The translations under genes and the position numbers were made by a program. A stretch of 64,000 nucleotides of DNA from Clavelina lepadiformis (lineage: Eukaryota; Chordata; Ascidiacea; Aplousobranchia; Clavelinidae): contig NC_135240.1 of the NCBI RefSeq assembly GCF_947623445.1, positions 27,342,001-27,406,000 of the forward strand. Direction: 5' to 3'. This document shows positions 1 to 11,399 of the stretch, piece by piece. How positions within the stretch are numbered: position 1 is the stretch's first letter; the number at the start of each line of letters is the position of its first letter. Below the pieces are notes generated by a model. The model worked only from the letters and a program-made list of their open reading frames with translations, made no database searches and was not told the DNA's origin.

Positions 1-480
1 TATAATTCATAAAATATTGTGGTTGCTTTTATCAACATTGAAAATATTTAATTCTTATTTTTCTTTGGGGCAAAGCAAATTTCTTGTAATATCAGGTCAC
101 TCATTTACTCCGGTTGACACCTATTTTCCAAACAAGCGAATATGAGTAGCAAAAAACTACATATGATGTGAATACAGAAATATAAAGAAAATGCAAAAAT
201 TAATTTATCAATCCAAAGACATTGCAATCAGCGAAAATCAAAAAAATGAGACAGACATATTAAATTGGTTCATATTTTGTAATGTGACGTTTGCAAATGT
301 TTAAAAATAAAACAAGATCTTTATGGCACAAAACATAATAATCATTGGCATAAATAACAAATCATCAAACTAGCTTTATGTGATAGAAGTTTTAATACTA
401 ACATGACTGTACCTCTGAATATAAACAAATATTAAAACATTGCCACATCAATATTTACAATAGATCTTATTAAAACTTAA
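1..480 (-). repeat. 3' flank block of a zinc-finger unit
   Basis: This stretch has no credible gene. It matches by eye the blocks at about 2205-2600, 8100-8600, 19720-20000 and 31430-31900, each lying just downstream (minus-strand sense) of a zinc-finger array. Shared landmarks are the 'gaatacagaaatataa' stretch, the 'acattgcaatcagcgaaaa' stretch and the 'caccaaactagc' stretch. It is therefore the 3' flank or 3' UTR of the tandem unit, copied together with the gene. Confidence 0.6.
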
Positions 481-484
481 ACCA

Positions 485-1775
485 TACATTTCATTAATTC
501 ACTCACCAGTGTGGATTTTTACATGTTGCTTCAAAGTACTGTTTCACGAAAATGACTTGAAATAAAGATTGCATTAACAAGAGCATTCTCCAAACATAGC
601 AAATTGCTATTTTGTGAAAATGATTTACAACAATCCCTGCGTTAATAAAGTCTCTCCCCAGTTTGGACTTCCAAAAGGATGTTTTGCGAAAATGATTTAC
701 AGCAAACATTGCCTCGATAAGGGCGACCTTAAATATGGATATTCGAATGTTGCTTCAAAGTACTGTTTCTCAAAAATTTCCTGAAGCAAATATCACATTG
801 ATAAGGGCGTTCTCCACTGTGGACTTTCATATGTTGCAGTAAATTGCTGTTTTCTGAAAGCGATTTAAAGCAAACATCACGATGATAAGGGCGCTCTCCG
901 GTGTGGACAGTCATATGTTGCTTCAATAGGCGAAACTGATTTGAAGCAAACTTTGCATTGATAAAGGCTGCTCTCCAGTGTGGACTTTCATATGTTGCTT
1001 CAAATCGCTGTTTTGTGAAAATGATTTGCAACAAATTTTGCATTGATGAGGACGCTCTCCAGTATGGATTTTCATATGATGCTGCAAATGGCTGTTTCTC
1101 GAAAATGATTTGCAACAAAATTTGCATTGATAAGGTTGCTCTCCAGTGTGGACTTTCATATGATGCTTCAATAGGCTGTTTCGCGAAAATGATTTGCAAC
1201 AAAATTTGCTTTGATAAGGGCGCTCTCCAGTGTGGACTTTTATATACTTTTTTACTTTGTTGTTATCAGGAAATTTCGTAGCCAATTTGTTGTATTCCTC
1301 ATGTGAGTTTCTTTTATTTAAGTTTTCAGAATCAACAACATCATCATCGAATGTTGAATTCCCTTCATTCTCTGACTGAGGGAATTCATTAATTGAAATG
1401 AGAGTAAATGTATCATCTGTCTCAGTTGGGAAAATCTCAATATCCTGCAACAACAAACATTTTTCGTCAATAGCTTCAAGATGAGCTATAGGTGATGCCT
1501 TCTCTGAATGCACTTCCTGAATACAAATGCTAGTATCAGACTCAGACGGTATAGCTTATGGTTGTAATGTTTCTTCAAATGGCATTGCATTGCTCATAGT
1601 TTTAGTTCTTTTTGTTTCTGCAAGAAGCTTTAAATACATGTCTTCCATGTTTTCTTGTACCTTTACAAATTCCATTTAATCCTGTGATAACTTGTTGCAT
1701 TGATTTTAATTCTTGCAAAATAAGATCATTCAATGCTTTTAAAACAACTTCAAGTTGTATATGACTGGTTGACAT
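485..1775 (-). pseudogene. Broken subfamily-A C2H2 zinc-finger gene
   Basis: Reading on the minus strand, an ATG at 1773-1775 opens a block encoding DLILQELKSMQQ, the family's N-terminal helix. The frame shifts near 1675, and an in-frame stop lies near 1557 in the acidic linker. The linker (HSEKAS, EEYNKLATKFPD) is otherwise intact to about 1250. There the HFCC-type first finger has been deleted and the frame resumes directly in canonical fingers with TGERPYQ linkers. A further shift near 930 moves the last fingers into another frame, ending near 729, with decayed finger remnants down to about 490. At least four lesions make this a pseudogene, although about seven finger units are still readable. 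Ancestrally it would have been a nuclear DNA-binding protein. Confidence 0.8.
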
Positions 1776-1979
1776 TCTGTAGTTGCATATGATGCTGTTT
1801 ATACTTATGACCTGCACGCTAAGTACAGAAAGATAAATGTTAAAGCTTGAAAATAGATAAACATAAAAAACATTTTGACAGATAGATTGACAGATTTGCA
1901 ATCTACAATAATCAAAATAAAATGAAAAAAAATTCCTAAAGTTAATTCATGTAGTGTAACTGTTGCTAGTGTTTACAAA

Positions 1980-2200
1980 TATGCTCAAACAAACAGGCTT
2001 TCAACTTGAATGACTTCTCACAATGAGAACATTGGTATTGTAGCCCACTCGTGTGGATTGTCTACGTTTATAATCGATCAAATAAACTTGTTAACTGAAT
2101 ATTTTAAATGAAGTCAAAAGCAAAGTTCTTGTGAAATCAGATCACTCATTGCTTTTAATACAAAGTCAACCAGTCTAAATCTTGTTGACACTCCATGGCT
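1980..2200 (-). pseudogene. Collapsed zinc-finger unit: first block plus last finger
   Basis: A family start (ATG 2194-2196, MECQ) and the helix-like stretch SDLISQEL lie at about 2100-2196. A finger of the SHCEKSFKLKA type follows at about 1985-2055 with no finger array between them. This looks like a unit whose repeats were lost by contraction. The frame is interrupted, so no product is expected. Confidence 0.55.
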
Positions 2201-2204
2201 GAAT

Positions 2205-2600
2205 ATCGTGTGATTTATATTTATGACCTATTTGTTAAGAAAATGAATGTGAATAGCAGGAAACTGAATATGACGTGAATACAGAAATATAAAGAAACTG
2301 GAAAAATTATTATATCAATGCAATGACATTGCAATCAGCGAAAATCAAGACAAAATGAAACAAACATCCAAAAATGGTTCACATTTCGCAATATGACTTT
2401 TGCAAATGTTTAAAAATTAAAGAAGATTTTTATAGTGAAAAACATAACAATCATTGGTATGAATAACAAATCACCAAACTAGCTTTATGTGGTAGAAATA
2501 TTAATGCTAACATTACTGTAACTCTGAATGTAAGCAAATTATACCAAAACATTGCCACATCTACATCTATAATAGATCTGAATAAAACCTAAAGCTAGCA
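2205..2600 (-). repeat. 3' flank block of zinc-finger unit A2
   Basis: Non-coding block copied with the zinc-finger unit, a sister of 1-480, 8100-8600, 19720-20000 and 31430-31900. It follows the stop codon of the 2618-3859 gene in the minus-strand direction and probably contains its 3' UTR. No other element is seen in it. Confidence 0.55.
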
Positions 2601-2617
2601 TTTCATTAAGGAAGCTC

Positions 2618-3859
2618 TTAAATATGGACTTTCATATGAGTTTGCAAATTGCTGTTTCGCGAAAATGATTTCAAACAAATTTTGCATTGATATGGACGCT
2701 CTCCAGTGTGGACTTTCATATGACTTTGCAAATGGCTGTTTTGTGAAAATGATTTCAAACAAATATCGCATTGATATGGACGCTCTCCAGTGTGGACTTT
2801 CATATGACTTTGCAAATGGCTGTTTTGTGAAAACGATTTGCAGCAAACATCGCATTGATGAGGACGCTCTCCAGTGTGGACTTTCATATGACTTTGCAAA
2901 TTGCCGTTTTGTGAAAATGATTTGCAGCAAACATCGCATTGATAAGGGCGCTCTCCAGTATGGACTTTCATATGAAGCTGTAAATGGCTGTTTTGCGCAA
3001 ATGATTTGCAGCAAACATCACATTGATAAGAACGCTCTCTAGTGTGGACATTCATATGACTTTGCAAATGGCCGTTTCGCGAAAATGATTTGCAGCAAAC
3101 ATTGCATTGATAAGGGCGCTCTCCAGTATGAACTTTCATATGATGTTGCAAATGGCCGTTTTGCAAAAATGATTTGCAGCAAACATCGCATTGATAAGGG
3201 CGCTCTCCAGTGTGGACTTTCATATGACTATGCAAATGGCCGTTTCGCGAAAATGATTTGCAACAAACCTTGCATTGATAAGGACGCTCACCAGTGTGGA
3301 CTTTCATATGTTGTTGCAAATTGCCGTTTTGTGAAAATGATTTGCAACAAACTCGACATTGATACAACTTTATACTCTTGTGAGTCTTTAAATGAATTTT
3401 CATGTTTGCTTTTTGTGTGAAAGATTTATCACAAACAGTGCAACAGAAATGCTTTATTTCGTCATTTCCAACACTTGTTGAACACTTAACCTCTCTAGTA
3501 TTTCTCTTACTCTTTGTTATGTTTTTATCAGGAAATTTCGTAGCCAACTTGTTGTATTCCTCAAGTGAGTTTCTTTTACCTAAGTTTTTAGAATCAACAA
3601 CCTCACCATAGAATGTTGAATTCCCTTCATTCTCTGACTGAGGGAAAACATTATTTGACATGAGAGTAAATGTGGCATCTGTCTCAGTCGAGAAAATCTC
3701 AATATCCTGCAACAACAAAGACTTTTCTTCAATAGCTTCAAGATGAGCTATAGCTGATGCCTTCTCTGAATGAATTTCCTGAATACAAATGCTAGTATCA
3801 GACTCAGACGGTATAGCTGATGGTTGCAATGTTTCTTCAAATGGCATTGCATTGTTCAT
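2618..3859 (-). CDS. C2H2 zinc-finger protein, 10 fingers (subfamily A)
   Basis: Likely nuclear sequence-specific DNA-binding protein. From the first in-frame ATG (3857-3859, MNNAMPFEETLQPS) it is 413 residues. Residues 1 to about 138 form an acidic, Ser/Thr-rich linker. Then comes an atypical first finger (HFCCTVCDKSF, linker KSIKL) and nine canonical 28-residue fingers with TGERPYQC linkers, ending right after the last His. In each canonical finger the second zinc Cys is followed by another residue, usually Cys (CxxCCKSF). The 84-bp repeats are very regular. Upstream the family's DLILQELKSMQQDII block is present at about 3930-4060, but a one-base loss and the ATG to ATA change at 'AAAATAG' (near 3940) separate it from this frame. 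The gene may therefore start internally, use another exon, or be newly damaged. Decayed fingers of the next unit lie upstream. Confidence 0.75.
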   Translation of the reverse strand: MNNAMPFEETLQPSAIPSESDTSICIQEIHSEKASAIAHLEAIEEKSLLLQDIEIFSTETDATFTLMSNNVFPQSENEGNSTFYGEVVDSKNLGKRNSLEEYNKLATKFPDKNITKSKRNTREVKCSTSVGNDEIKHFCCTVCDKSFTQKANMKIHLKTHKSIKLYQCRVCCKSFSQNGNLQQHMKVHTGERPYQCKVCCKSFSRNGHLHSHMKVHTGERPYQCDVCCKSFLQNGHLQHHMKVHTGERPYQCNVCCKSFSRNGHLQSHMNVHTRERSYQCDVCCKSFAQNSHLQLHMKVHTGERPYQCDVCCKSFSQNGNLQSHMKVHTGERPHQCDVCCKSFSQNSHLQSHMKVHTGERPYQCDICLKSFSQNSHLQSHMKVHTGERPYQCKICLKSFSRNSNLQTHMKVHI

Positions 3860-3924
3860 GGTTTCAGTTATCTTTCTTTCTGCAAGAAACTTTGAAAATA
3901 TGTCTTCCACGTTTTCTTGCACCT

Positions 3925-4500
3925 TTGCAAATTCTATTTTCTTATGATATCTTGTTGCATTGATTTTAATTCTTGCAAAATAAGATCATTCAATGTTTTT
4001 AAAACAATGACAAGTTGTATACGACCTGGTTGACACTGCGTAGTTGCATATGATGCTGTTTAAACTTAAGACCTATATGTTAAGTAAAGGAAGATAAATG
4101 TTAAAGCTTGAAAATGTAAAAATACAAAAAAATATTCACAGATATTGCAATAATCAAAACAAAATGAGAAAAACAAATTCCTGAAGTTAATTCATGCAGT
4201 GTAACTGTCGTGAATGTTTAGAAATATGCCCCAACAAATATGCTTTCAACTTAAACCACTTCTCACAATGAGAACACTGGTATCGTTGCCCATTCGTGTC
4301 AATTGTCATATGACACCGCAAATTGCTGCTTAGTGGAAATTATTTCTAACAAACATTTACACTGAAAGAGGCGCTCTCCAGTGTGGACAGTCATGAATTG
4401 CTTTAAAACACTGTTACGTAAAAGCCATTTGCAATAAAATCCACATTGATGTGGCCACATGCCCACATCTGAATTTATTTTACTCAAAGTTATCATCTAG
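3925..4500 (-). pseudogene. Detached 5' block of A2 and decayed tail of the next unit
   Basis: Positions 3925-4060 hold the DLILQELKSMQQDIIRK block, out of frame with the gene downstream of it. Positions 4205-4290 hold a SHCEKWFKLKA-type finger and 4300-4490 hold two worn fingers. The whole 4080-4700 stretch resembles 11400-12040 closely. It is therefore the decayed 3' tail of another zinc-finger unit, duplicated along with the array. Confidence 0.6.
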
Positions 4501-4652
4501 ACTGAAAACATCCAATTAAAATTGTTTCAAACATAAAAGCTAATAAAGCATTTTTACATCACTTGAATGAAACTTCATACTTTACACTATAACGAATCAA
4601 ATAATACGAAAATTTGACAACAGATTAAAAAAATGGAAAAGCTAAAAATGAT

Positions 4653-4790
4653 TTAAAAAATGAAAAATGACTCAAGTCTCTCCCCAATATGGACTTTCAT
4701 ATGACACTGCAAATGGCTGTATTGCGAAAATGATTTCCCGCAAACTCTGCATTGATAAGGGCGTTCTCTGGTATGGATCCTTTGATCGGC
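4653..4790 (-). pseudogene. Single zinc-finger remnant cut by a repeat
   Basis: One readable finger ([18 protein letters not shown], followed by a GER linker) lies on the minus strand. Its upstream side ends abruptly near 4785, where an R1 dispersed repeat begins. It is a fragment of a zinc-finger unit separated from the rest of its gene by the repeat. Confidence 0.65.
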
Positions 4791-5915
4791 AACTTTGAAA
4801 GCTTCGCCTGTGTAAGCCCTTTCCCATAAAAGACACTGTAATGGAAAATGGGTATATGGCACCTGAACTTGAGAGGTTGACCCACTTAACTACAATAAGT
4901 ACTTGTCGAAATGTCTATTGCGGGTAACAATACATGATTTTCATGAGGTCATTGTCTGCTTTTCTCAACCACAGATTTCATTATTTACCTTGACGGCTTA
5001 TTTTCTGAAGACTAACTTCAATTAGCAGTGATAAATATTACAATGACTTGTTTTCCAGTGCTATAATATTTGACCAAAGTCCTTGTTGGCTTTTAAACAT
5101 TACAATAAAGATGACTATCTTACAACTGAACGTCTACAAATTGATATCAAGAATGATTACACAGGAATGACAACTATATATAGGCCTGATTATATTGAAG
5201 TTTCCTTGAACAATAACATTTAGACAAAAATTGGCACAGCAACAGCATAAAGACGTCCACGTTGCATCGATAATCTTAGTAGAAAAATGCACTGAGCAGC
5301 TGTGCATAACTCACGCAAGATAGGTAGGCACGACTTAAAACGGGAAACAGGAAGTGATCGGCTCGCAATGCGATGCATCACTGACGCCATGCTTCGCAAA
5401 GCATACGTCCGAAAGCAAGAATTCTACACTGTATTCGATCTGTATACTATAGTATCTCCTTATTATCACAACACTAACAGCGTGATGGAAGCACGTTTTC
5501 GAAAGAAGTTCGCCATCGAGTGCCAGTCGAGGTTGTTTGCTGAGTACTAAGCCTGCATCGAAAAGCACGGGAAAGATTTTGGAACTGTGACAAGTCTACT
5601 AAACAACGCAACAAAAGCTGTTTTAGCCTGCCTGCAATGATCACAGCGAATGTCGGCGGTTTTCTTTCGTTTCTTGTCGTAAATCGCGACCACTGTTATG
5701 GAACAACAACAAAGTACGTCTTGTACTGAATAACAAATCAAAAACGCTTTGCAAACAGACCGTTGCCAAATACAGTACTCCAGTCAACAATTTTTGGGCG
5801 AAAACCGTTTAGGTAAAAACACCAACAAATGCAAAAGTGTATACACTGCTGAAAGGCTGGCATTTTTAAAACACAATACCTGGTCGATTGCATCTTGCAG
5901 TTTTATGTCGAAACA
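4785..5915 (+). repeat. Dispersed repeat R1, copy 1
   Basis: About 1.13 kb that reappears nearly base for base at 14930-16052. Shorter or rearranged versions lie at 13615-13920, 42820-43200 and, inverted, 58230-58731. Shared landmarks include 'gaagacactgtaatgg'-like and 'gaggttgacccactt' near the left end and 'gatcggctcgcaatgcgatg' in the middle. Short open frames of 60-80 codons inside it differ between copies and resemble no protein I know. No terminal inverted repeats or target duplication are evident, so the class is unknown. Confidence 0.7.
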
Positions 5916-5919
5916 ATGG

Positions 5920-7410
5920 CCACGATTAATCGCGTAGCAGTTTAATCAAACCGATAAAATTGCTTTCATATAGCACAAAACGTTTACTATGTTTTTAGCT
6001 TATTAGTCAATGTTTTTATGGGATTCCACCGAATAGGCACGAATATGGTATCCAATATGGAAAATCAATTATTATACATAGTCTGCCGCAGATGATATCA
6101 TTCAATCACATGCAGTCTTATCGTTTTGTAGCAGTAATCAGATCATTATTTGCTGAGGCGTTAATCACCATATATCCCTAATCATTTCTTTCATTATTAA
6201 CTCTGTGTGAATGGAAAACAATGCCAGTTGCTGCTGACATTTGCTAATGAACGGGAACACTGACATAGCAAAATGGGTTAAAACGCAACATTTAGGATTT
6301 GCAGCGTGCGTTGCAGTTTGCAAGCACCGATACCGGAACAAACACACATGCGTATCGCATTTGTTACGTCAACGCAGTTTATTAACTGGTTTATTTATGC
6401 GCTGCACACACAAACAATAGAATTTGTAACGCTTGAATAGTGACATCAACAACAGCCAAGCATGCTTCCAGAAATGTAATGTATCATCCATAATTTCCCA
6501 GTTGCACGAAGCCATAGGACGCATAACGTGATACATTGAAAGTATTGATATTCTTTTTCAACACAAATTTATTTAAGAGTTTAGTTAAAAGCTTGTTGGT
6601 TTTGGTCACGCACTTATAATAGTTCGGTTATCACTGATAACAAATTCGTATCCTAAAATCAATCCAAAATAAATTATGTGTTTGTTAATAGAAAGACTGT
6701 TTACCAATGTCTTCTTCTAGTCAATTTACGACATCATTTCTTTGCACTACCGTACCAGTGCTATTATACCAAATAGTTGAGCATGAAAGTGCTCTTGTAG
6801 GGAGCAAGGTCAAACAGTGCACAAACAGATAACTCCTAATTAATTAAAAAACCCACTTATAATAATTAGTCAATCATCTTTTTACTGCAAAAATATTAAG
6901 AAAGTATGACCAACGCGCTCACTACATTCGTCGAAATGAGTTTTCCGACATCAACTTTTGATTGATACGATATTTACGTGAACCATGTTTGAAGACCATC
7001 CAGCTATGTGACGTCACATTATCGGCTACCAGCGTAGCTTTTTGAAAATGGTTTTGTCAATAAATCGTTAACGAAAAAATAGTGAGAAATTTGGCTTATG
7101 TTTTATAAGTAGAAAATTGTTAGTGTTGTAGTTCGAAAATAATTTTCTTTAGTATTCACATATTTATGAGGTGTTTGCAACTTTATTTTCATGCAAATAC
7201 TCTGACAAAGTTTTATCTGCAACTAATTAGCTTTATACATTAATGTATTTCCCTGCAGCTGTATTGGTTTTAGCAAACTCTTGGTAATTTATACTTTCAT
7301 AACTTCATTTCATATCAATAATTACTTCTCAAACTACTTGTTATTTCAGTAGTTCAAAAGGTTATACTTCATACTTGAGAGCAGCTTTCAAATTACAATA
7401 CTTGTACTTA
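5920..7410. other. No gene recognised
   Basis: AT-rich sequence with only short, unsupported open frames. I see no finger remnants, no clear terminal repeats and no RNA gene. A CRE-like 'gtgacgtcac' palindrome sits at about 7010 but has no gene near it. Confidence 0.5.
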
Positions 7411-7417
7411 TAGTGAC

Positions 7418-8230
7418 TTACATTTTTTCAGGGAGAATAGTACTTCTACTTAAGTAACTTATGTCATTACTTTGACTACCACTGGTCATTGTTTTAAAAT
7501 CAATCTCAACATACTGCTTGGATGACACTCCATAGTAAAATATGAAATTGTAAGCTAAACAAAACAAAAAGTGATATTTAATGTAGTGTTGGACTAATAC
7601 CACATGAATGACATTCCGCAATTATTAATGACGTTGTTTATATTTGAAACCTATTTGCTGGGGAAAGAAAATGAATGTGCAAAACTGTAAAATGAAGAGG
7701 ACACAAAGAAATTGCAAAAAATTTACAAGTATTTAGAAATGACGCAGTCAACAAAATGAGGACAACATGTGCTAGCATTGCTATGTGCAGCAAAACAACA
7801 TTGCTGATGAGCAAGCAGTGTTATTACCAACATTACAATAACTCTGCATGTAAACAAACACCAAAAATATCTTTTAAAAGGTTCACTAAACCAATTAAGG
7901 CTTTATGATCGTATCATTTACATTTAAAAGCGAATTAAGCCGTAAAACTGAAAACATCAAATAAATTCCAGGGTAAAGTTTGACAGTCAATCAGTTTTAG
8001 AAGTAGTTGCAAGAGCTTTGGGATGGGTGCAAATTATTTTTGTATCTTGTTGAATTGACTGCAACTATATACCGATAACTTTGCTCCCTTTGAAGAAGAA
8101 TTTATATAATGCGTAAAATATTGTGGTTGCTTTTGTCAACATTGAAAATTTTTAATCTTATTTTTCTTTGGGGCAAAGCATATTTCTTGTGATATCAGAT
8201 CACTCATTATTCCGGTTGACACTCCATAGT
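7418..8230 (-). pseudogene. Two orphan first-exon relics of the zinc-finger family
   Basis: Two copies of the family's start block are present without a usable array. One begins with ATG at 7531-7533 (MECHPS, then a Val-Glu-Ile-rich stretch soon stopped). The other begins with ATG at 8225-8227 (MECQPE, immediately stopped). The upstream flank of the first ('gtagtgttgga...ccacatgaatgacattcc') matches that at 42060 and 57790. These are 5' ends of dead units between A2 and A3. Confidence 0.55.
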
Positions 8231-8289
8231 TGAATGTGGTGTAGTTTATACCACAACTTGTTTTCTAAGAAAACGAATATGATGTGAAT

Positions 8290-8600
8290 ACAGAAATATA
8301 ATGAAACTGGAAAAATTAATACATCAATCCAAAGACATTGCAATCAGATAGAAAATCAAAAAAATGAGACAAACAACCTAAAATGGTTCATATTTCGTAA
8401 TGTGACTTTTGCAAATGTTTTAAAATGAAACAAGATCTTTATGGCGCAAAACATAACAATCATTGGCATAAATAACAAATCACCAAACTAGCTTTATGTG
8501 ATAGAAGTATTAATGGTAACATTACTGTAACTCTGAATAAACAAATACAAAAACATTGCCACATCTACATTTACAATAGATCTTATTAAAACATAAAACA
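8290..8600 (-). repeat. 3' flank block of zinc-finger unit A3
   Basis: Sister of the blocks at 1-480 and 2205-2600, with the same order of landmarks. It lies downstream of the decayed tail of the 9333-11294 gene and marks the end of that unit. Confidence 0.55.
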
Positions 8601-8604
8601 AACA

Positions 8605-9332
8605 TTTCATTATTAATGGTGCTCTCCAACGTGGAATATCATATGAGTTTGCAAATGGCTGTTTTGTAAAAATAATTTTAACCAAACATCGCATTGATAA
8701 AAGCGTTCTCCAGTGTGGTCTTTCATATGACGAAACAAACTATTTCTTAGCAAAAATGGTTTAAAACAAACATCGCAAATTTTGCATTGCCAAGGGCGCT
8801 TTCTAATGTGATCTGTTAGATGACGCTGCAAATAGATGTTTTGCGAAAATGATTTCAAACAAACATCGCATTGATAAGTGCATTCTTCGGTATATATTTT
8901 TATACGACGCTGCAAAGTGTTGTTTTGCGAAAATGATTTCCAACAAACTTGCATTGATAAGGGCTCTCTCTAGTGTGGATATTCACATGTTGCATCAAAG
9001 TACTGTTTCGCAAGATAACTTGAAACAAAATATCGTATTGACAAGGGCATTCTCCAAACATAGCAAATTGCTCTTTTGTGAAAATGATTTACAAGGAGCC
9101 TTGCATTAATAAAGTATTTACCCAGTTTGGACTTTCAAATGGATGTTTTGCAAGAATTATTTACAGCAAACATTGCCTTGATAAGGCCGCACTCAAATGT
9201 ACATGTTCATATGTTGCTACAAAGTAGGCCTACTGTTTCTAGAAAATGACTTGAAGCAAACATCGCATTGATAAGGGTGTTCTTCATTGTGGACTTTCAT
9301 ATGACGTTGCAGTGCTTTTTTGTGAAAATGAT
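8605..9332 (-). pseudogene. Decayed 3' fingers of the A3 array
   Basis: Finger remnants continue past the stop of the 9333-11294 gene. At least six degenerate fingers are readable in alternating frames, among them [18 protein letters not shown] and CFKPFLLRNSLFRH. A short open stretch at 8613-8954 holds about four of them, some lacking a zinc ligand. The array was therefore longer before a two-base loss near 9345 ended the frame. Confidence 0.7.
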
Positions 9333-11294
9333 TTACAACAAACCCTGCATTAATGGTCTATCCCCACTGTGGACTTTCATATGACGCTGCAAATTTTTGT
9401 TTTCTAAAAACGATTTAAAGCAAACATCACATTGATAAGAACGCTCTCCAGTGTGGACTTTCATATGTTGCTGCAAAGTACTGTTTCGCGAAAATGATTT
9501 GCAGCAAACCTTGCATTGATAAGGGCGCTCTCCAGTGTGGACTTTCAGATGTTGCTTCAAAGTGCTCTTTTGTGAAAATGATTTAAAGCAAACATCACAT
9601 TCATAAGAGCGCTCTCCAGTGTGGACTTTCATATGTTGCTTCAAAGTGCTGTTTCGTGAAAATGATTTGCAACAAAAATTGCATTGATAAGGGCGCTCTC
9701 CAGTGTGAACTTCCATATGTCGCTTCAAATTGCTCTTTCGTGAAAATGATTTAAAGCAAACATTGCATTGATAAAGGCGTTCTCCATTGTGGACTTTCCT
9801 ATGACTTTGCATTTGGCTGTTTAGGAAAAATGATTTTAAACAAACATCACATTGATAAAAACGCTCTCCAGTGTGGACTTTCATATGATGCTGCAAATCG
9901 CTGTTTTTCAGAAATGATTTGATGCAAACATTGCATTGACAAGGGCGCTCCCCAGTGTGGACTGTCATATGACTTTGCAAACTGCTGCGCTGTAAAAAAC
10001 ATTTACAACAAATTTTGCATTGATAAGGGCGCTCTCCAGTATGGACTTTCATATGACGCCGCAAATGGCTGTTTAGCAAAAATGATTTGAAACAAACATC
10101 ACATTGATATGGGCGCTCTCCAGTGTGGACTTTCATATGAGTTTGTAAATTGCTGTTTTGTGAAAATGATTTGCAACAAAATTTGCATTGATAAGGGCGC
10201 TCTCCAGTGTGGACTTTCATATGACTTTGCAAACTGCTGCGTTGTGAAAAAGATTTGCAACAAACATTGCATTGATAAGGGCGCTCTCCAGTGTGGACTT
10301 TCATATGATTTTGCAAACTGCTGCATTGTGAAAAAGATTTGCAACAAATCTTGCATGGATAAGGTTGCTCTCTAGTGTGGACTTTCATATGTCGATTCAA
10401 AGTGCTGTTTTCTGAAAATGATTTGCAACAAACATCACATTGATAAGGGCGCTCTCCAGTATGGACATTCATATGACGCTGCAAATTGCCATTTTGTGAA
10501 AATGATTTGCAACAAACCTTGCATTGATAAGGGCGCTCTCCAGTATGGACTTTGATATGGTGTTTCAAAGTGCTGTTTTGCGAAAATGATTTGCAACAAA
10601 TTTTGCATTGATGAGGACGCTCTCCATTGTGGACTTTCATATGACGCTTCAAAGTGCTGTTATGTGAAAATAATTTGCAACAAACTTGACATTGATACAA
10701 TTGTATACTCATGTGAGTCTTTAAATGAATGTTCATGTTTGCTTTTTTTGTGAAAGATTTATCACAAACATTGCAACAGAAATGCTTTATTTTGTCATTT
10801 TGAAAAATTGTTGAACACTTAACCTCTCTACTATTGCTCGTACTCCTTGTTATGTTTTTATCAGGAAATTTCGTAGCCAACTTGTTGTATTCCACATGTG
10901 AGTTTCTTTTACCTAAGTTTTCAGAATCAACAACCTCACCATCGAATGTTGCATTCCCTTCATTATCTGACTGAGGGAAGTCATTATTTGACGTGAGAGT
11001 AAACGTGGCATCTGTCTCAGTTGGCAAAAACTCAATATCCTGCAACGACAAAGATTTGTCTTCAATAGCTTCAAGATGAGCTATAGCTGATGCCTTCTCT
11101 GAATGAACCTCCTGAATACAAATGCTAGTATCAGACTCAGACTGTTTAGATGATGGTTGCAATGTTTCTTCAAATGGCATTGCATTGTTCATGGTTTCAG
11201 TTCTTTTTGTTTGTGCAAGAAACTTTGAAAATATGTCTTCCGTGTTCTCTTGCACTTTTGCAAATTCCATTTTTCTTATGATATCTTGTTGCAT
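9333..11294 (-). CDS. C2H2 zinc-finger protein, 17 fingers (subfamily A)
   Basis: Likely nuclear DNA-binding protein, the longest A member: 653 residues from the first in-frame ATG (11292-11294, MQQDIIRKMEFAK). The frame is open further upstream and encodes the family block (QLEVV, then DLILQEL), but the position of the family's initiator (ATG in copies at 12929 and 36273) reads ACG here (about 11373). An internal start or an upstream exon is therefore needed. Residues 1 to about 190 are an acidic linker carrying EYNKLATKFPD. Then come the HFCCNVC first finger and 16 canonical fingers with CxxCCKSF or CxxCFKSF cores. Helix positions -1, 3 and 6 vary strongly (for example QNST..R, QRSS..S, LNSH..R). 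A two-base loss near 9345 ends the frame as PLMQGLL, leaving more finger relics downstream. Confidence 0.8.
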   Translation of the reverse strand: MQQDIIRKMEFAKVQENTEDIFSKFLAQTKRTETMNNAMPFEETLQPSSKQSESDTSICIQEVHSEKASAIAHLEAIEDKSLSLQDIEFLPTETDATFTLTSNNDFPQSDNEGNATFDGEVVDSENLGKRNSHVEYNKLATKFPDKNITRSTSNSREVKCSTIFQNDKIKHFCCNVCDKSFTKKANMNIHLKTHMSIQLYQCQVCCKLFSHNSTLKRHMKVHNGERPHQCKICCKSFSQNSTLKHHIKVHTGERPYQCKVCCKSFSQNGNLQRHMNVHTGERPYQCDVCCKSFSENSTLNRHMKVHTREQPYPCKICCKSFSQCSSLQNHMKVHTGERPYQCNVCCKSFSQRSSLQSHMKVHTGERPYQCKFCCKSFSQNSNLQTHMKVHTGERPYQCDVCFKSFLLNSHLRRHMKVHTGERPYQCKICCKCFLQRSSLQSHMTVHTGERPCQCNVCIKSFLKNSDLQHHMKVHTGERFYQCDVCLKSFFLNSQMQSHRKVHNGERLYQCNVCFKSFSRKSNLKRHMEVHTGERPYQCNFCCKSFSRNSTLKQHMKVHTGERSYECDVCFKSFSQKSTLKQHLKVHTGERPYQCKVCCKSFSRNSTLQQHMKVHTGERSYQCDVCFKSFLENKNLQRHMKVHSGDRPLMQGLL

Positions 11295-11399
11295 TGATTG
11301 TAATTCTTGCAGAATAAGATCATTCAATGTTTTTAAAACAACCTCAAGTTGTATATGACCTGGTTCACAGTCCGTAGTTGCATATGATACTGTTTATAC

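Noticed and set aside
5302-5550. 82-codon plus-strand frame inside R1
   Set aside because: The second R1 copy does not keep the same frame length or start, and there is no known domain. Treated as chance.
7005-7020. 'gtgacgtcac' palindrome as a CRE promoter element
   Set aside because: No gene start nearby and a palindrome of this size is expected by chance in 64 kb.
9594-10375. Off-frame minus-strand open stretches with LLQIIFTKQQFA repeats
   Set aside because: These are the same finger repeats read one base out of frame. No zinc ligands are present.
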